From Pyricularia pennisetigena (lineage: Eukaryota > Ascomycota > Sordariomycetes > Magnaporthales > Pyriculariaceae): a stretch of DNA of 64,000 nt. A model generated the notes under the pieces. It searched no databases, had not been told where the DNA came from, and saw only the letters and a list, made by a program, of their open reading frames with translations. The stretch spans positions 372,001 to 436,000 of the forward strand of contig NW_021940923.1 of NCBI RefSeq assembly GCF_004337985.1, written 5' to 3'. The position numbers and the translations under genes were made by a program. Each line of letters opens with the position of its first letter. Within the stretch, counting starts at the first letter, position 1. Shown here piece after piece: positions 44,123-55,642 of the stretch.

Positions 44123-44565
44123 TGTTACGATTAAGGTATCGGGTAACCTGTTCTTAGGGTAAAATACAGTGGGTTAAAGCAGCTAAGCGTTTGGACTGGG
44201 TAATTGGGGTTCCTCAATAATTGGGGTGAAATTATAATCGATTCCTGGGTAAATAATAAGTTAATTGCTGCTAAGCAATCCTAAACTAAATTCTATTTAC
44301 ATAATAATAAACGTGTCCTTAAATAATCCGCTGTCCTGGGTATAATATATGTAATATATCCCATAGCTAGCATATTATTTGTGTTACTATAATTAATATA
44401 TAATATATTAATTATATCGTGTTTTTGGCGGTTACGTGGGGTTACGTAATCTCTTATATAATTTTATTTCCTATCGGTCGGTATTTCCTCCGGTCGAATA
44501 TCGTTAAAAGGGGTATAACCCCGCCTGGCCTTATTAGTACCGACCCATTTTATTTGGTCGTAATA
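44123..44565 (-). repeat. 3' LTR of G4
   Basis: 443 bp, plus-strand TGTTACGATTAAGG to TTTGGTCGTAATA. A subfamily variant of the G1/G2 LTR, with a distinct middle around 44,340-44,420 (GTAATATATCCCATAGC). Confidence 0.85.
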
Positions 44566-44939
44566 TTAGGTTTCCTTTTTTTAACTAAATCCCTTTGGTT
44601 TTTAAATAATTTGTACTCCTTTAATCCTTATTTTTGTTTCCATATTTTTTTTACTAATTTTTTTACGCCATATCCAATCGCGTAGTTAAACATTCGTGGT
44701 CGTACGTCCACCGTTCGTCGTAACGATTTACATTTTATGCTTTTTTCTTTCGGCGGTCGAAATGTTTTTTTATTTTATTTACGAATCGCAGGGGATCGCG
44801 AAATGCGCTATATCGCCTCGAAATTCCTTTCGTTATATCGAATATATTCGCCTAGGTCGTTCGCGATACAATATTATAAATATTTCCCGAAAATAATTGC
44901 ATAAAATCGCTGCCCAATATTTAAAATTTAAATTTAAAT

Positions 44940-45260
44940 TGAAAACGGCGGAGGAAAAAGTTTTTCGGTTGCGTAAATAAAAAAATGGTTTAAAAAATAA
45001 TAAAGGCGGTTTATCGTGGTATCGACAATTTGAAAAAATTGGATCGAATTAAACGTAAAAAGGTAAAATAGGAGGAACGGCGGCGATCGGCCGAAATTTT
45101 TCCTAAACTATTTTTGGAATCGTTTTTTCCGGATTCCAATTTTGCCTGGGATTCGTTTTTCCCAATGGGTTTTTTAAATCCTTTTTTATTGGATAAAATA
45201 AATATTTTTACGCAATATTCGGTCGGTAAATTACTTTGTTCGTATATCTTAGTTTATAAT
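44940..45260 (+). pseudogene. Antisense ORF in G4
   Basis: Opposite to G4's coding strand the reading goes KIIKAVYRGIDNLKKLDRIK, then stop, then EERRRSAEIFPKLFLESFFP, DSNFAWDSFFPMGFLNPF and LLDKINIFTQYSVGKLL. It matches the ORFs in G1 and G2. One stop (TAG, from CAG) and one further break make it non-functional. Confidence 0.35.
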
Positions 45261-45374
45261 ATATATTAATGGTTTTTTAATAAATTCGTTTGGTGGTATG
45301 GTTTCGAATCCTGGTCGACCTTTAGCTTTTGGGATTGGTAAATAATATTTTTTCAAATCGTCCTTTTTTTTAAG

Positions 45375-45854
45375 TTAATTTGCTCGCAAATCCAGTTTTT
45401 GATAATATTGGCGGAATAATTCCTGGCAATTTTGGAGGTAATTGAAAAATTCCCAAATGTTTTTTTCGTATTTATAATTTTCCCATTTAATAAAATATTT
45501 TATTTTACCGTAATTGCGTTTATGGTCCAATAATTGTTCGACGTCGTACGTTTTTTTTGCGTCGATCTCGATGGTTTTTTGTATATTAATACCGGGTGGT
45601 ACTGGTTCCAATAATAATACGTGGAACGTTGGGTGGATTTTCATAATTTTTGGTAATAATAATTTGTAATTGGTTTCGCTAATTTTTTTATCGATTTTAA
45701 AAAATCCAAGTTTTTTGAAATTCAATTTGCTATTTGGTCGTTGTGTTTTAATATTACGTCGAATAAAATAAACGCTATTTCCCTTTTGGAAAAATAATCC
45801 TTTTATCCGATATTGGTTAACGTATTTAATTATCTTTTTTCGTACAAATTCCAA
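45375..45854 (-). pseudogene. G4 integrase tail and chromodomain remnant
   Basis: An open stretch of 159 codons reads the integrase C-terminus (YRIKGLFFQKGNSVYFIRRN, RPNSKLNFKKLGFFKIDKKI) and then the chromodomain (YDVEQLLDHKRNYGKIKYFI, KWENYKYEKNIWEFFNYLQN). It is the best preserved chromodomain of the degraded family. The start M at 45,854 is internal to pol and not a true start. Confidence 0.75.
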
Positions 45855-48800
45855 TTCCTATTAAAGTTTTTAATGGAGTTTTCGTAATTCGTTTACTTAT
45901 TTATCGGCTCGTGGGGCCGTAATCGTGGTTTTTGGTTTTCCATATACCGTAGGGTTAAATCCGTAATTGGTATAAAACGGGGTTATTTTGGTATTTTTTT
46001 TTAAACTATTATATACGAATTGTGCTATGGGTAACAACCGTACCCAATTATCTTATTTATAATTTATATAATATTTTAAATATTGTTTTAATATTTGGTT
46101 TACTCGTTTTGTTTGTCCGTTTATTTGTAGGTGGAATCCTGTAAATAATTTGTTGTCGGTTTTTAGCTATTCCATTAAAAATTTCCAAAACTTTAATATA
46201 AAAAACTTATCTTTATCCGTAATAATGTTTCTTAGAAGTCCGTAATTGCTGATAATTATTTGTAAAAATATATAGGCGATTTTTTCGGCGTTGCTACTTT
46301 TTTTATAAGGTAGGAAATAGGCGTATTTAGTAAATTTATCCATTATAATTCATATGCTATTATATTTAATTTTAGTAAATGGTTTTTCGGAAAGTGGTAA
46401 TTTAACGATAAAATCCATTATAATGGTTTATCAGGTTTTGTTAGGGGTTGGTAAAGGTTATAGGAACCCGTAAAGTTTATATTTTGCGGGTTTGCTTTTT
46501 GCGCAAAATTCGCAATTTTTGATTGTTTTTCGTACTTTTTATCGTGTTTTTTTGAAATTGTGGTGCTGTTTTAACCGTTTCCATGTTTTGGAATTCCTTT
46601 GGTGTCCGTGGGCTTTATTTTCGTGGATTTTCCGTATTTTTTCTGGTATGGTTACCGTGTTAATCGTTATAAGATTTCGGTAAATTGGTAAAAGGTTTCC
46701 GTTATCGTTTACCGTAAAGATTTTCCTTGTTTTTTCGGGTATTATATTTTTATGGTTTGGTTTTTTGCTGAAAACGTCGGCCCTGCTATTTTTTATTTGT
46801 TTTCGGTAGATAATTTTGAAATGGAATTTTAATAGGAATTTTGCCCATTTAATTTATCGTTTATTAAATATTTTGCTGGTAGTAAAATGGGTTTAGTTTT
46901 TATAGTCCGTATAAATTAATATTTCGTATTTAATTCCGGATAATTGTAATTTTTATTTTTCGAATATTCGGATAATAGTTACAAGTTTTTTATCGTGGAT
47001 TTGGTAATTAAATTCTAATTTATATAATTTTTGTCAAAAAAGGCACAAAAATGCAGGCGTCCTTTTTCGTTTTGTTGGCTAAATTATCCTCCGATTGCAT
47101 AATCGGATACGTCGGTTTCGATTTCAAAAAATTTCGTTGGGTTTAATATTTTAAAAATCGGTTTTTATACTATTACGTTTTGTAATTGTTCGAAAATTTA
47201 CTGTATTTATTCCGTCCATTGGAACTTTAAATCCTTTTTGGTTATATTAATTAATAGGGTGGCGATCGCGCCATATCCCTTAATAAATTTTCTGTAAAAA
47301 TTCACGAATCCAAAAAATATTCGAACGTTTTTTACGTTTTATAATTGGGGCTATTCTTTTACTATTTGGATTTTTATTTTTTCCATCCTAATTTTTCCAG
47401 GGGCGATAATATATTTTAGGAAGTTAATTTGCTTATTATAAAAAATGCATTTTTCGGGTTTAATTAAAAATTTAGCGTTTTATAGTTTTTGTAAAATTGT
47501 GTAAACGTGTTTTTTATGTTTTTCCCACGTTTTGGAAAAAACAAAAATATCGTCCAGGTAAACAACGATAAAAATATTTAAACATTCCCTAAAAACGTAG
47601 TTAATTATAATTTAAAAAATTGCGGGGGCGTTGGTAAAACCGAAAAATATTACCAGGTATTCGTAATATTTTCGTTTAATACGAAATACTGTTTTCCATT
47701 TTTCGCCTTCCTTTACACGGATTAAATTATATATTCCTTTAAAATTTAATATCGTAAACCATTATATTTAATAAAATATGTTTAAAATTTCTCCTATTAG
47801 TGGGAGCGGGTAGCAACTTTTTATTATAATATCGTTTAATTGTTTATAATCCACTTATAATCGTAATTTTCCGTTTTTTTTTGGTACGAAAAGGATTGGG
47901 TATCCTGCTGGTAATGTCGATAATTTAATATAGCCTTTTTATGGTTTTTTGCGAAATATTCGTTCAAAACCTCCATTTATATCGGATTTAAACCGTATAT
48001 TTTATGGAACTTTGGTTGGGTTCCTTCTTTTAATAATATTTCGTGGTCGAACGGATTATGCTCGGGTAATCCTATTTCGAATTTTTGGTTGAATAATCGT
48101 ATATAATTTTGGTATTTTTCTGGGATTTTACCGTTTTTGGTCTATTTTTTCGTAATTTATATTATGTGGTTGGATCGGTTTTAACTTGTAAATAAACGCT
48201 TTTCTTCCGATATTGGCTCCGGGGTTAATCGTCTTTCCTATAAATACGCTATTTGCTTTATTTAATCCTTCCGTGCCCTATATTTCCTATATAAACCCTG
48301 CTATATTAAAAATCGTTTAATAATTAGGTGTTTTTCCAATTAAATTTGGCCTATAATCCAATTTATCCGGGGGTTGCTCCTTTTAAACCAGGGAATTCCT
48401 AAAATTATGTTTTTGTTTTTTATTTCCGTAATATTTAAAATAATTTGTTTTTTTCGTCCATAATTTTCCATTTAAAAATGTACGGTTTTTATTTCGATGG
48501 TGCCGCTCCCGTATAAAATTGCCTTTCCTTTTACGGTTTGCAATCGATATAATTTTTTCTTTTATTACTAAAATATTCCTCGTTTTTTCACGATTTTTGG
48601 AAAAATGTAATTGGTTTGTACTCCGTTGTTAAAAAGCGCTTGTATAGGTTTTCCATTAAATCGTATATTTAGGAATATATGTTCGTATACTGCCTTTGTG
48701 GTTTGCGTGGCGTTTAAAGTTCTTTATTCCGTTTTTATTGCTACCGTTTGGTACCCTGTACCGTTTAATTATTTCAATTTTTTAATTTACTGGATTCGCG

Positions 48801-49899
48801 TCGTGGGTTTTTATTTTTTTGTTTCGGGGCGTATAGCTGTTTTTAATTTTGATTTTTTTATATCGGTGCCCTGTTAGTGCAGGCGTTTTTCGTGCATCCG
48901 TGGGTATTTCGTTATTTTTAACGTTAAAATTCCACACGATTTTGGTTATGGGTGCGGGTCCTGGTTATCGTAATTTTATTTCGTACTATATTCATATTTT
49001 GGCTAATTTATATATTTTACAAATGTTTCGGATACATTTGTACCATGGAAATTGTGTTTGGTTATAATATACCATAGGGTAGTCGTTATAAAAAGTAAAA
49101 ATTACCGCTAATTTGGTATTAAATTTTATTTTAGTTTCCCAATTGGGTAATTCAATAATGGTATATATTTCGTGGATACCTGTTATTTTACGTCGTCGTG
49201 GAAAAAAATCGTAAACTATTTTTTTGCTAAAATGCAATCCGCAATTATTTCGAAAACATTTTGCCCAAAAGATTTTTATATATTTGGGGTATTTTGTATC
49301 CAAAATTGGGTGGTTTCCGAAAATTGGATTAATTAGTTTTATAAAGTTTTATATTTATATTCGAAATGGTATCCCGGGAAATTGCACTAATTGGTCGTTT
49401 CGGTATAAGTCGATAAGTTTTTTCTCATATATATAGGGGTTATTTTCCCTTATTGCACTATATGGGTTTGAAAATATAATTTTTTTTTCGCTAGATTCGT
49501 TTTTTAATTCGTTATTAAGTTCGTCCGTTAGAATTTGTTGGATTATCCGGATACGGTGGGTTTATCCCAATAGTTTTGGTTTTAATTTTTTTAAAGTATT
49601 TAATTCCGTAGGTTCGGGTAATTTGGCGTTTTATTTGCGTAATTATGCTGGTAATTTGGTTTTGATAAATACGCGGTTTCCTACTGCTAAAGTCCGGGTG
49701 TTTTTGGGCTTTTATAAATATTATCCTGCGTCCATTTTTACGTTATTATAGGTTATATAATTATCGTCGTAATATACGGTCCAGTTTATTAAATTGTATT
49801 AATCCGGTTATATTTGTTGGTGGGTGGTGGTATTTAATCCTCGTGGTTTCCTGGAATCGAGGTGTAAATCCGAAATATTTCGGGGATAAAATTTGGCTG

Positions 49900-50650
49900 T
49901 ATATCCTGGTTTATTACATTTAAAATATTTGCCATTTTTGGGATTTTTGCGAAATTGTTTTCATTATATCGCGTTAAAATCCATAGGTTCGTTATATATT
50001 CCGTAGGAAACACTATATTGGCGAAACGGTTTAAAATGCTGGTATTTGCGTCCCGTATTAATTTATCGCAAAATTGGTCCCCATACGCTGCGTTTTTCGC
50101 GTCTTTCCAATTTTTGTTCGTAAAATCGGTTATCGATTTTAATTGCTAATTTTACGTATTCGGTAAAAATATCGGGTCGTTTTTTTTAACAAATTCGTTT
50201 TTAATTTTTTCCTTAAATCCCGCATAAAAACGTGCTATGAGGGTTTCAGGGCCCCATAGTAATTTAACGGTAATTTATCCACATTTATTAATATATTTGG
50301 ATACCGATTTAATTTAGGTAAAACGCACCAATTTACGTTTAACCGTGCGTTTTTCCTTTGGGCTACTAAATATTCCCTTAAAACATTTTTCGAAATTCTC
50401 GTAATCGTCGAAAATGCGGTTAATTTTAATTTTACGGTTTTTTTATCGTTATCCAAATAATTTCGTAAAATTGTTTCGAACCAGGTAAGCGTATCGCCTT
50501 TTAATAACGAAATTGCGTAAATAACATTTTTTGCGTTATGATCGAAATTATCCTCGTTAAAGTGAAAATAGGCCCGGGTTCCTGTAAAAAATCCCTGCAA
50601 AATATTTGGGGTGCTATTATAGGGTAATAGTAAAAAGTATTTAATATAAT
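49900..50650 (-). pseudogene. G4 gag remnant
   Basis: The open stretch 50,600-50,235 (121 codons) reads MQGFFTGTRAYFHFNEDNFD, ISLLKGDTLTWFETILRNYL and LREYLVAQRKNARLNVNWCV, the Gag core shared with G1. The zinc-knuckle region near 49,930 is decayed. The ATG at 50,600 lies inside the ancestral gag, as G1 has LQGFFTK at this point. Confidence 0.7.
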
Positions 50651-50861
50651 TCCGATTGGTTTGATTAATTTATTCGGTTATTCGTTCCTGGAATTATCGA
50701 TTTTTTATTTGGAACGTCGCGATCATTTAACGCAAGGCGTTAGCGTTGGCCGGAGCGTTAATGGTAAAGGGGGTTTAAGGGGTGGTTTTGTTGGAAAATA
50801 TTATTTCGGCGATATTATTTGGTATATTTTAAAGTAAAATATTAAATAAAAACAATTAAAA

Positions 50862-51304
50862 TATTACGATTAAGGTATCGGGTAACCTGTTTTTAGGGTA
50901 AAATACAGTGGGTTAAAGCAATTAAACGTTTGGATTGGGTAATTGGGGTTTTTCAATAATTAGGGTAAAATTATAATCGATTTTTGGGTAGGTAGTAAAT
51001 TAATTGTTGATAAGCAATTTTAAACTAAGTTTTATTTATATAATAATAAACGTATCCTTAAATAATCCGTTGTCCTGGGTGTAATATATATAATATGTCC
51101 CATAACCAGTATATTATTTGTTTTGCTATGATTGATATGTGATATATTAATTATATCGTTTTTTTGGCGGTTACGTGGGGTTACGTGATCTTTTATGTAA
51201 TTTTGTTTCCTGTCGGTCGGTGTTTTCTCTGGTCGAGTGTCGTTAGGAGGGGTGTGACCCCGCCTGGCCTCATTGGTACCGACCCATCTTGTCTGGTCGT
51301 AGCA
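50862..51304 (-). repeat. 5' LTR of G4
   Basis: 443 bp, plus-strand TATTACGATTAAGG (TG changed to TA) to GTCTGGTCGTAGCA. The outer third is GC-richer and less decayed than the rest. Confidence 0.85.
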
Positions 51305-51309
51305 AAAAT

Positions 51310-52640
51310 AGCGTTGGTTTTATTGGATTGGGAAAGTTTTTGCCATTAAAATCGAATATTTCGGGTCGTTTTAAGGGTTTTCCAAATAAGTAAAAACGGG
51401 TCGTTAATTTCTTGGGTTTGGCTTTCCGGTATTTTATCCTTTTACCAACCGTTATTTTTATTTTTTATAACGGTGGTTTGCTATTTTTTACTATGAAATG
51501 GTTAAAAAATGGTTTAACCAAGTTTGCCGGTTGTAAACCCGTTATACACTACCCAAGTTAAATATATTTTGGTGTAAATGCTTTCGATTTGGTTATATTA
51601 TAGCAAAAAAGGAAATTTCGTTTTCCAACAATTGTTAAACAGCAAAATTGGTTCACAAATCCAAATTAACGTCGATAAACCTTTTTTAACGGCCCAAAAA
51701 CCAATAAATCCAATGGGTGGAAAACGTATAACGAATCAAGGCGTAAATATGAGAGTTAAATATTATTTTGCAAACAAAAAAACATAAATTCGTCCGTTAT
51801 AAATAATCCGTGGCCGTCGAAAACTAATAACCGTTTTTGGGGGTATTAGGTTAAATATACGGAATAAATACTTTTTTTAACCATTCGATAACCGTTTCGT
51901 TATTTGTCCACCCGTTTATGGTTATATAAAATTGTTAATTATTAAAAAGGTTTAAATCCATTGGAAGTTATTATTATTTTACGTTTTCTTTTTTAAATAT
52001 AACGAAGGGAGGGAGGGTAATACCCGTAACCAATATATATTCGATTATAGTCGCTTAACCCTGCCTTTCGGGTTTTTTTCGCTGTAACGGCCGAATTCCG
52101 TGAAAATTTAATATTAAACCGTGGAATTCTTTACCTTCCTTTATACCGGTTTCGTTTATATTCCACCGATTTTCCGGTTTAATATCGTTAATAACGGGGT
52201 TAATAATAGAAAACCACCAAAATTTAATTATTTCCGTAATAGCCCCATTAATCCGGGCGTTTTGTATTCGACCGGGTTTTTGGGTTTTAAGGATTGGATA
52301 ACGAACCAAAAAACGGGTTATCCAACGTTTTCCGAAACTTATTATTTTTCCGGCGGTTTAAAAAATTCGTTCGGCAAAAAAGCGTAATTTTAATGCGTTG
52401 GCGGAAATTTTAAAATTATTTGGGTAAATATTTAATTAATCAAATATTTTTCCTATTCCGTAAAAAGTTTTAAAAAAGGGTTTTGTGTTTATTTATAAAG
52501 TTGAAAATTTCTAAATCGATTTTGAAATGTAAATTTAGGTATTCCCCATTTTCGTGAGGTCTTTACAATTGATTCGCCATTATTAACATTTTTAATAGCG
52601 GAAATAAGCTGATTTTTGGTATATTGCTTTATTGGCAAAC
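51310..52640 (-). pseudogene. Pot2/Fot1-like transposase remnant
   Basis: On the minus strand, from 52,640 down, the first readable block is a pipsqueak-type helix-turn-helix (NQLISAIKNVNNGESIVKTS, then RKWGIPKFTFQNRF) at about 52,620-52,500. The middle follows with stops. The DDE_1 core block KPENRWNINETGIKEGKEFH is at 52,180-52,120. The family has MDETG; D to N here is a typical RIP change. The C-terminal part (51,500-51,310) continues beyond G4 at 44,122. Fot1/pogo transposases are about 530-560 aa. Dead copy. Confidence 0.7.
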
Positions 52641-52740
52641 GGAAAATGGAAAACAGAAAAAAGTAAATCCAAAAGTGAAAAATTGGTTGAGATATTTATA
52701 AAAGAACATAAAAGGTGAACGTGGTTGTATAGTTATTTTT

Positions 52741-52783
52741 GGGTGCCGATCAGGGGGGAAGCCGAGCAGGGGATACCCGACGT
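52741..52783. repeat. Right terminal inverted repeat of the Pot2-like element
   Basis: 43 bp, GGGTGCCGATCAGGGGGGAA then GCCGAGCAGGGGATACCCGA and CGT. The inverse of 37,298-37,341. Confidence 0.8.
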
Positions 52784-52960
52784 TGCATTGTATCCGCACT
52801 ATAATAGCAGAAAAATTGACATAACTATAGTATGTAATTAAATATTCGGATAAAGAAATAATTAAAAATCATAAAAATATGGAAAAACCTGCGTTGAATT
52901 AATTGGACCTTGGTGATTCTTTTGTTTAAAACCGCGTTCTTGTAGCCAATGTATGTGGAA
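52784..52960 (+). repeat. Repeat Y, right half
   Basis: TGCATTGTATCCGCACTATA, then a TATAGTATGTAATTAAATATT stretch and ACCTGCGTTGAATTAATTGG match 4,880-5,000 in an unsplit copy. It completes the half at 37,085-37,297 and marks the target of the Pot2-like transposon. Confidence 0.6.
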
Positions 52961-53283
52961 AGATTATTAAACATTTAGTAAAGTTTGTAATTTTTCATTA
53001 TATTTAATTATTATTTTGAATAGTGGTATATAATATTGATTCAAAAGTGAGTTATAGTATTTATAGCTTACGCGGACCTAGAATTACGAAGTGCATGCAA
53101 TTATCGTTCAAAACACCAATTTTTCTAATACATTATATTAATTAATGATTTATTGAAAGACTAGATAATTTCCGCAAATATCTGTAGAATGAGGAAAAGT
53201 TTAAATATATCTATTCTTTTATAAATATACATATAAATATTATTTAACCTTTTTTTAATAAATTTTATTTCATTAAATTTACC
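52961..53283. other. AT-rich edge of the repeat block
   Basis: Very AT-rich, no open frame and no repeat recognised. It ends at about 53,284 where GC content rises abruptly (ACCGCGGCGCTACGGG). Confidence 0.6.
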
Positions 53284-54951
53284 CAAGACGTCCAATACCG
53301 CGGCGCTACGGGTGCCTGGGCCCGCGTTCCATCGAGTCAAAATTGGGTGTAATTATTTTATCGCAAAAAAAAAACCTAAATCACTATATATAGATAGACC
53401 CACCTTACAGAGTGTGCCATTTTTTGGTACAAAATGCTCCCATGTACATAGTAGTCTCGAAGTTTAGACTAGCCCACCCTGCACACCCCCTTTCCAGCAG
53501 CGGGGATACGCTACTAAACTTTTATTTAGCTCTGCAGTGTCCCAGCTCTTGCAAGCCGCCAGCATCACCACACAAATCCCTTATCTCCCATTCTACCAAG
53601 ACCAACTGACTAGAGCAGTCCTGACGCCATATTTACACTTTCTCTGTTTTGCAGAAAAAGAAAAACCATGTCGGACCGCCGATGAACAACAGTCACACAC
53701 TCTCGGTAACCGTCTGGCTGTAGGTCCGGCTCCATCAGCAGCAGCCACGAGAGTAGGTGAAAAGTACATGTTTCGGAGCCGCTTGGAAAAATTCGTCCTC
53801 GAAAATAGCGACAGCACGATCGGATAGATGAATCTCGGAGATACAGATGTTTTTGCTTGCTAGCGGCAGTTGTGTAGGTGGTGGAGGGAGATCGGACGAT
53901 GGAGGATAGCATATTGGGTTCGGCTTCCATTTTGGGGATCTTGTCTTCGGGGGTTATCGTGGATTTCCGCTTATGTCAGATTTCCCATGCCGCTCCACCT
54001 ACTCATGCGGTGGGGAATCCGGGGTGCTGTTTACCCACAGACTTATCTGTTTTTTTTTCTTTGACGTCATGTTTGGGCTGATTTAAAGATTCTGGCTCGG
54101 GCACATCTGGGGAGTTTCCAAGCTCGATGCATCTTCCAATGATGAAAAAAAAGCGGCGAGTCGATAGGAATTGGCGAGGAAAAAAGACGTAGGTTTTGAA
54201 TCATTATCGTTACGATTCTTGTTCGCACGCTCACTTAGACATACGGAGGCTGTGTAAGGGAATGATTTTATCGCGGTTTGTGTAGCTCTGCCAGAAGCCT
54301 AGAACAAAGTGGATATAACAAATGCGGGGCCGACCACAACCAGCAGGCTGCATTCGGACTTGATTAAAACTGCGTCTTTGAGGTTGAAAACATGCTTAGT
54401 ATAAGCTCAAGATGGGCAATGAGAGAGGGCAAGGTGGTTCATCACATTTGATCACCAAAGCCGAGGTTCCGAGGCTAGCGGGGGGAAAGGGTACGCTTTC
54501 TGCCGACGTTTAAGTCATCAATAGTGCGACAGACTGACAGTTATCTATACCTAAAATAGCTCTAGTAACCTCTGTCCAAAGTAGCCGCAATCTTACTTGC
54601 AAGCAGTTGTTGAACTCTGTGCCAGCAACCTGTCTGCTCGAAAGCCGTCGGCTATTGCTTGGAATAAAAGGCGCGAAGAAAGCTAGATAAGAAGCCAATT
54701 CAAAGCCATCCCCTCCTTTCCAACTTTCCAATAGCTATTCTTTCGCTTCACCGATTGCATCCATGTTTGCCACTCCGACTACGAATTCCGCCTTTACATG
54801 ACGAAAATATTGAAGATAGTAAGGATGTCATCTTTATTTTTCACATTTAAATGCCAAAAAAAGGCATATGCCACTATCGTCCATTAAACATGGGTCCAAC
54901 GTGGAAATACTGGGGGGAAAATGGTCTATATCCTCTGCCGACAGGATCAGA
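53284..54951. other. Intergenic, ordinary composition
   Basis: This is the first 1.7 kb of balanced-composition DNA right of the repeat block. Open frames of 60-106 codons on both strands overlap each other and have no motif, so I call no gene. A decayed or multi-exon gene cannot be excluded. Confidence 0.5.
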
Positions 54952-55224
54952 TCATCGCCAGTTTTTGCATTTTAAGCTATTTCCTATATGACCGAAGGTT
55001 TCAAGATAAAACAACAGATGAACACCAACTCCCAAGGCCACCCGAGCGTACATAGACACCTTCGGTATTTTATAAATGCCCGTCACTCCGGATGACTGCA
55101 GCAGAAAATAGGTATTCTGATCCGTCCCATCTATCTTCGGCGGACTGAGACGAGCAAACTTTTTCTCATAAGGCGAGCCGGTTTTCTTATCATGATGAGG
55201 GAACTCTGTACCACGGCTGGGCAT
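54952..55224 (-). CDS. Candidate small protein, unknown
   Basis: A 90-codon frame with plausible codon choice: MPSRGTEFPHHDKKTGSPYE, KKFARLSPPKIDGTDQNTYF, then a fairly hydrophobic tail (MYARVALGVGVHLLFYLETF). No family is recognised, no signal peptide is seen and no intron was identified. It could be a fragment or exon of a larger gene, or a chance frame. Confidence 0.25.
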   Translation of the reverse strand: MPSRGTEFPHHDKKTGSPYEKKFARLSPPKIDGTDQNTYFLLQSSGVTGIYKIPKVSMYARVALGVGVHLLFYLETFGHIGNSLKCKNWR

Positions 55225-55642
55225 CTTGGAGCACTACTCGAAACGATCAAGCGAACTCGATTTCAGCATTCAGCCCATCATGTATGTTTGGAATTTTTGT
55301 CCCCTCTCTACAACCCGGCCTATGGACCTGAGTGTGTTGTGGCCAAGAGTTTTCCAGCTCCGGCTCGGCCAGACTAGCAAGTGAAGATGAAAAAGGCCCC
55401 GCTCGACTAAACTTCTGAAAAGAGCGAGTCTCGGTATTCGGCGACTGGCTGAGAGAATGACAGTTCGTTTTCGATAATTCATTCTCGCAAGCAGGGCCAC
55501 CCAGTCCTTTTCATTTCCTGAGCTCTAGCTCGTTATAACTTATAAGCGTGATAGCGTCCCTGCAAGCGGCGATACGTGACTGAATCACGAGGCATCACAG
55601 GCATCAAACACCAAACAGAGAGTAGCAGCCAAGCTCATCGTC
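55225..55642. other. Upstream region of the SDR gene
   Basis: About 420 bp with no convincing frame. It probably carries the promoter and 5' leader of the gene at 55,643. I see no clear TATA box. Confidence 0.4.

Larger units (their letters stand above)
44123..51304 (-). mobile_element. Chromovirus G4 (Ty3/gypsy), RIP-degraded, full length
   Basis: 7,182 bp on the minus strand, with two 443-bp LTRs (50,862-51,304 is 5'; 44,123-44,565 is 3') and the perfect duplication AAAAT (44,118-44,122 and 51,305-51,309). Minus-strand domains are Gag (about 50,600-49,900), protease (about 48,650), RT (about 47,900-47,350), RNase H (about 47,150-46,850), integrase (about 46,500-46,000) and chromodomain (45,854-45,375). 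It inserted in the transposase of the Pot2-like element. It is RIP-decayed, unlike its neighbour at 37,361-43,802. Confidence 0.9.
37298..52783 (-). mobile_element. Pot2/Fot1-like DNA transposon (Tc1/mariner, pogo group), split by two chromoviruses
   Basis: Inverted repeats of 43-44 bp are at 37,298-37,341 and 52,741-52,783; both begin, reading inward, with ACGTCGGGTA and CCCCTGCTCGGCT. Removing the two nested retroelements and one copy of each target duplication leaves three pieces (63, 315 and about 1,474 bp), about 1,852 bp in all. Fot1 and Pot2 are about 1.9 kb with about 43-44-bp inverted repeats. A TA lies outside the left end and TG outside the right. The transposase is decayed, so the element is inactive. 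Confidence 0.8.

Noticed and set aside
53537..54081. Overlapping frames of 64-106 codons right of the repeat block
   Set aside because: No motif, both strands open in the same place and no splice model joins them.
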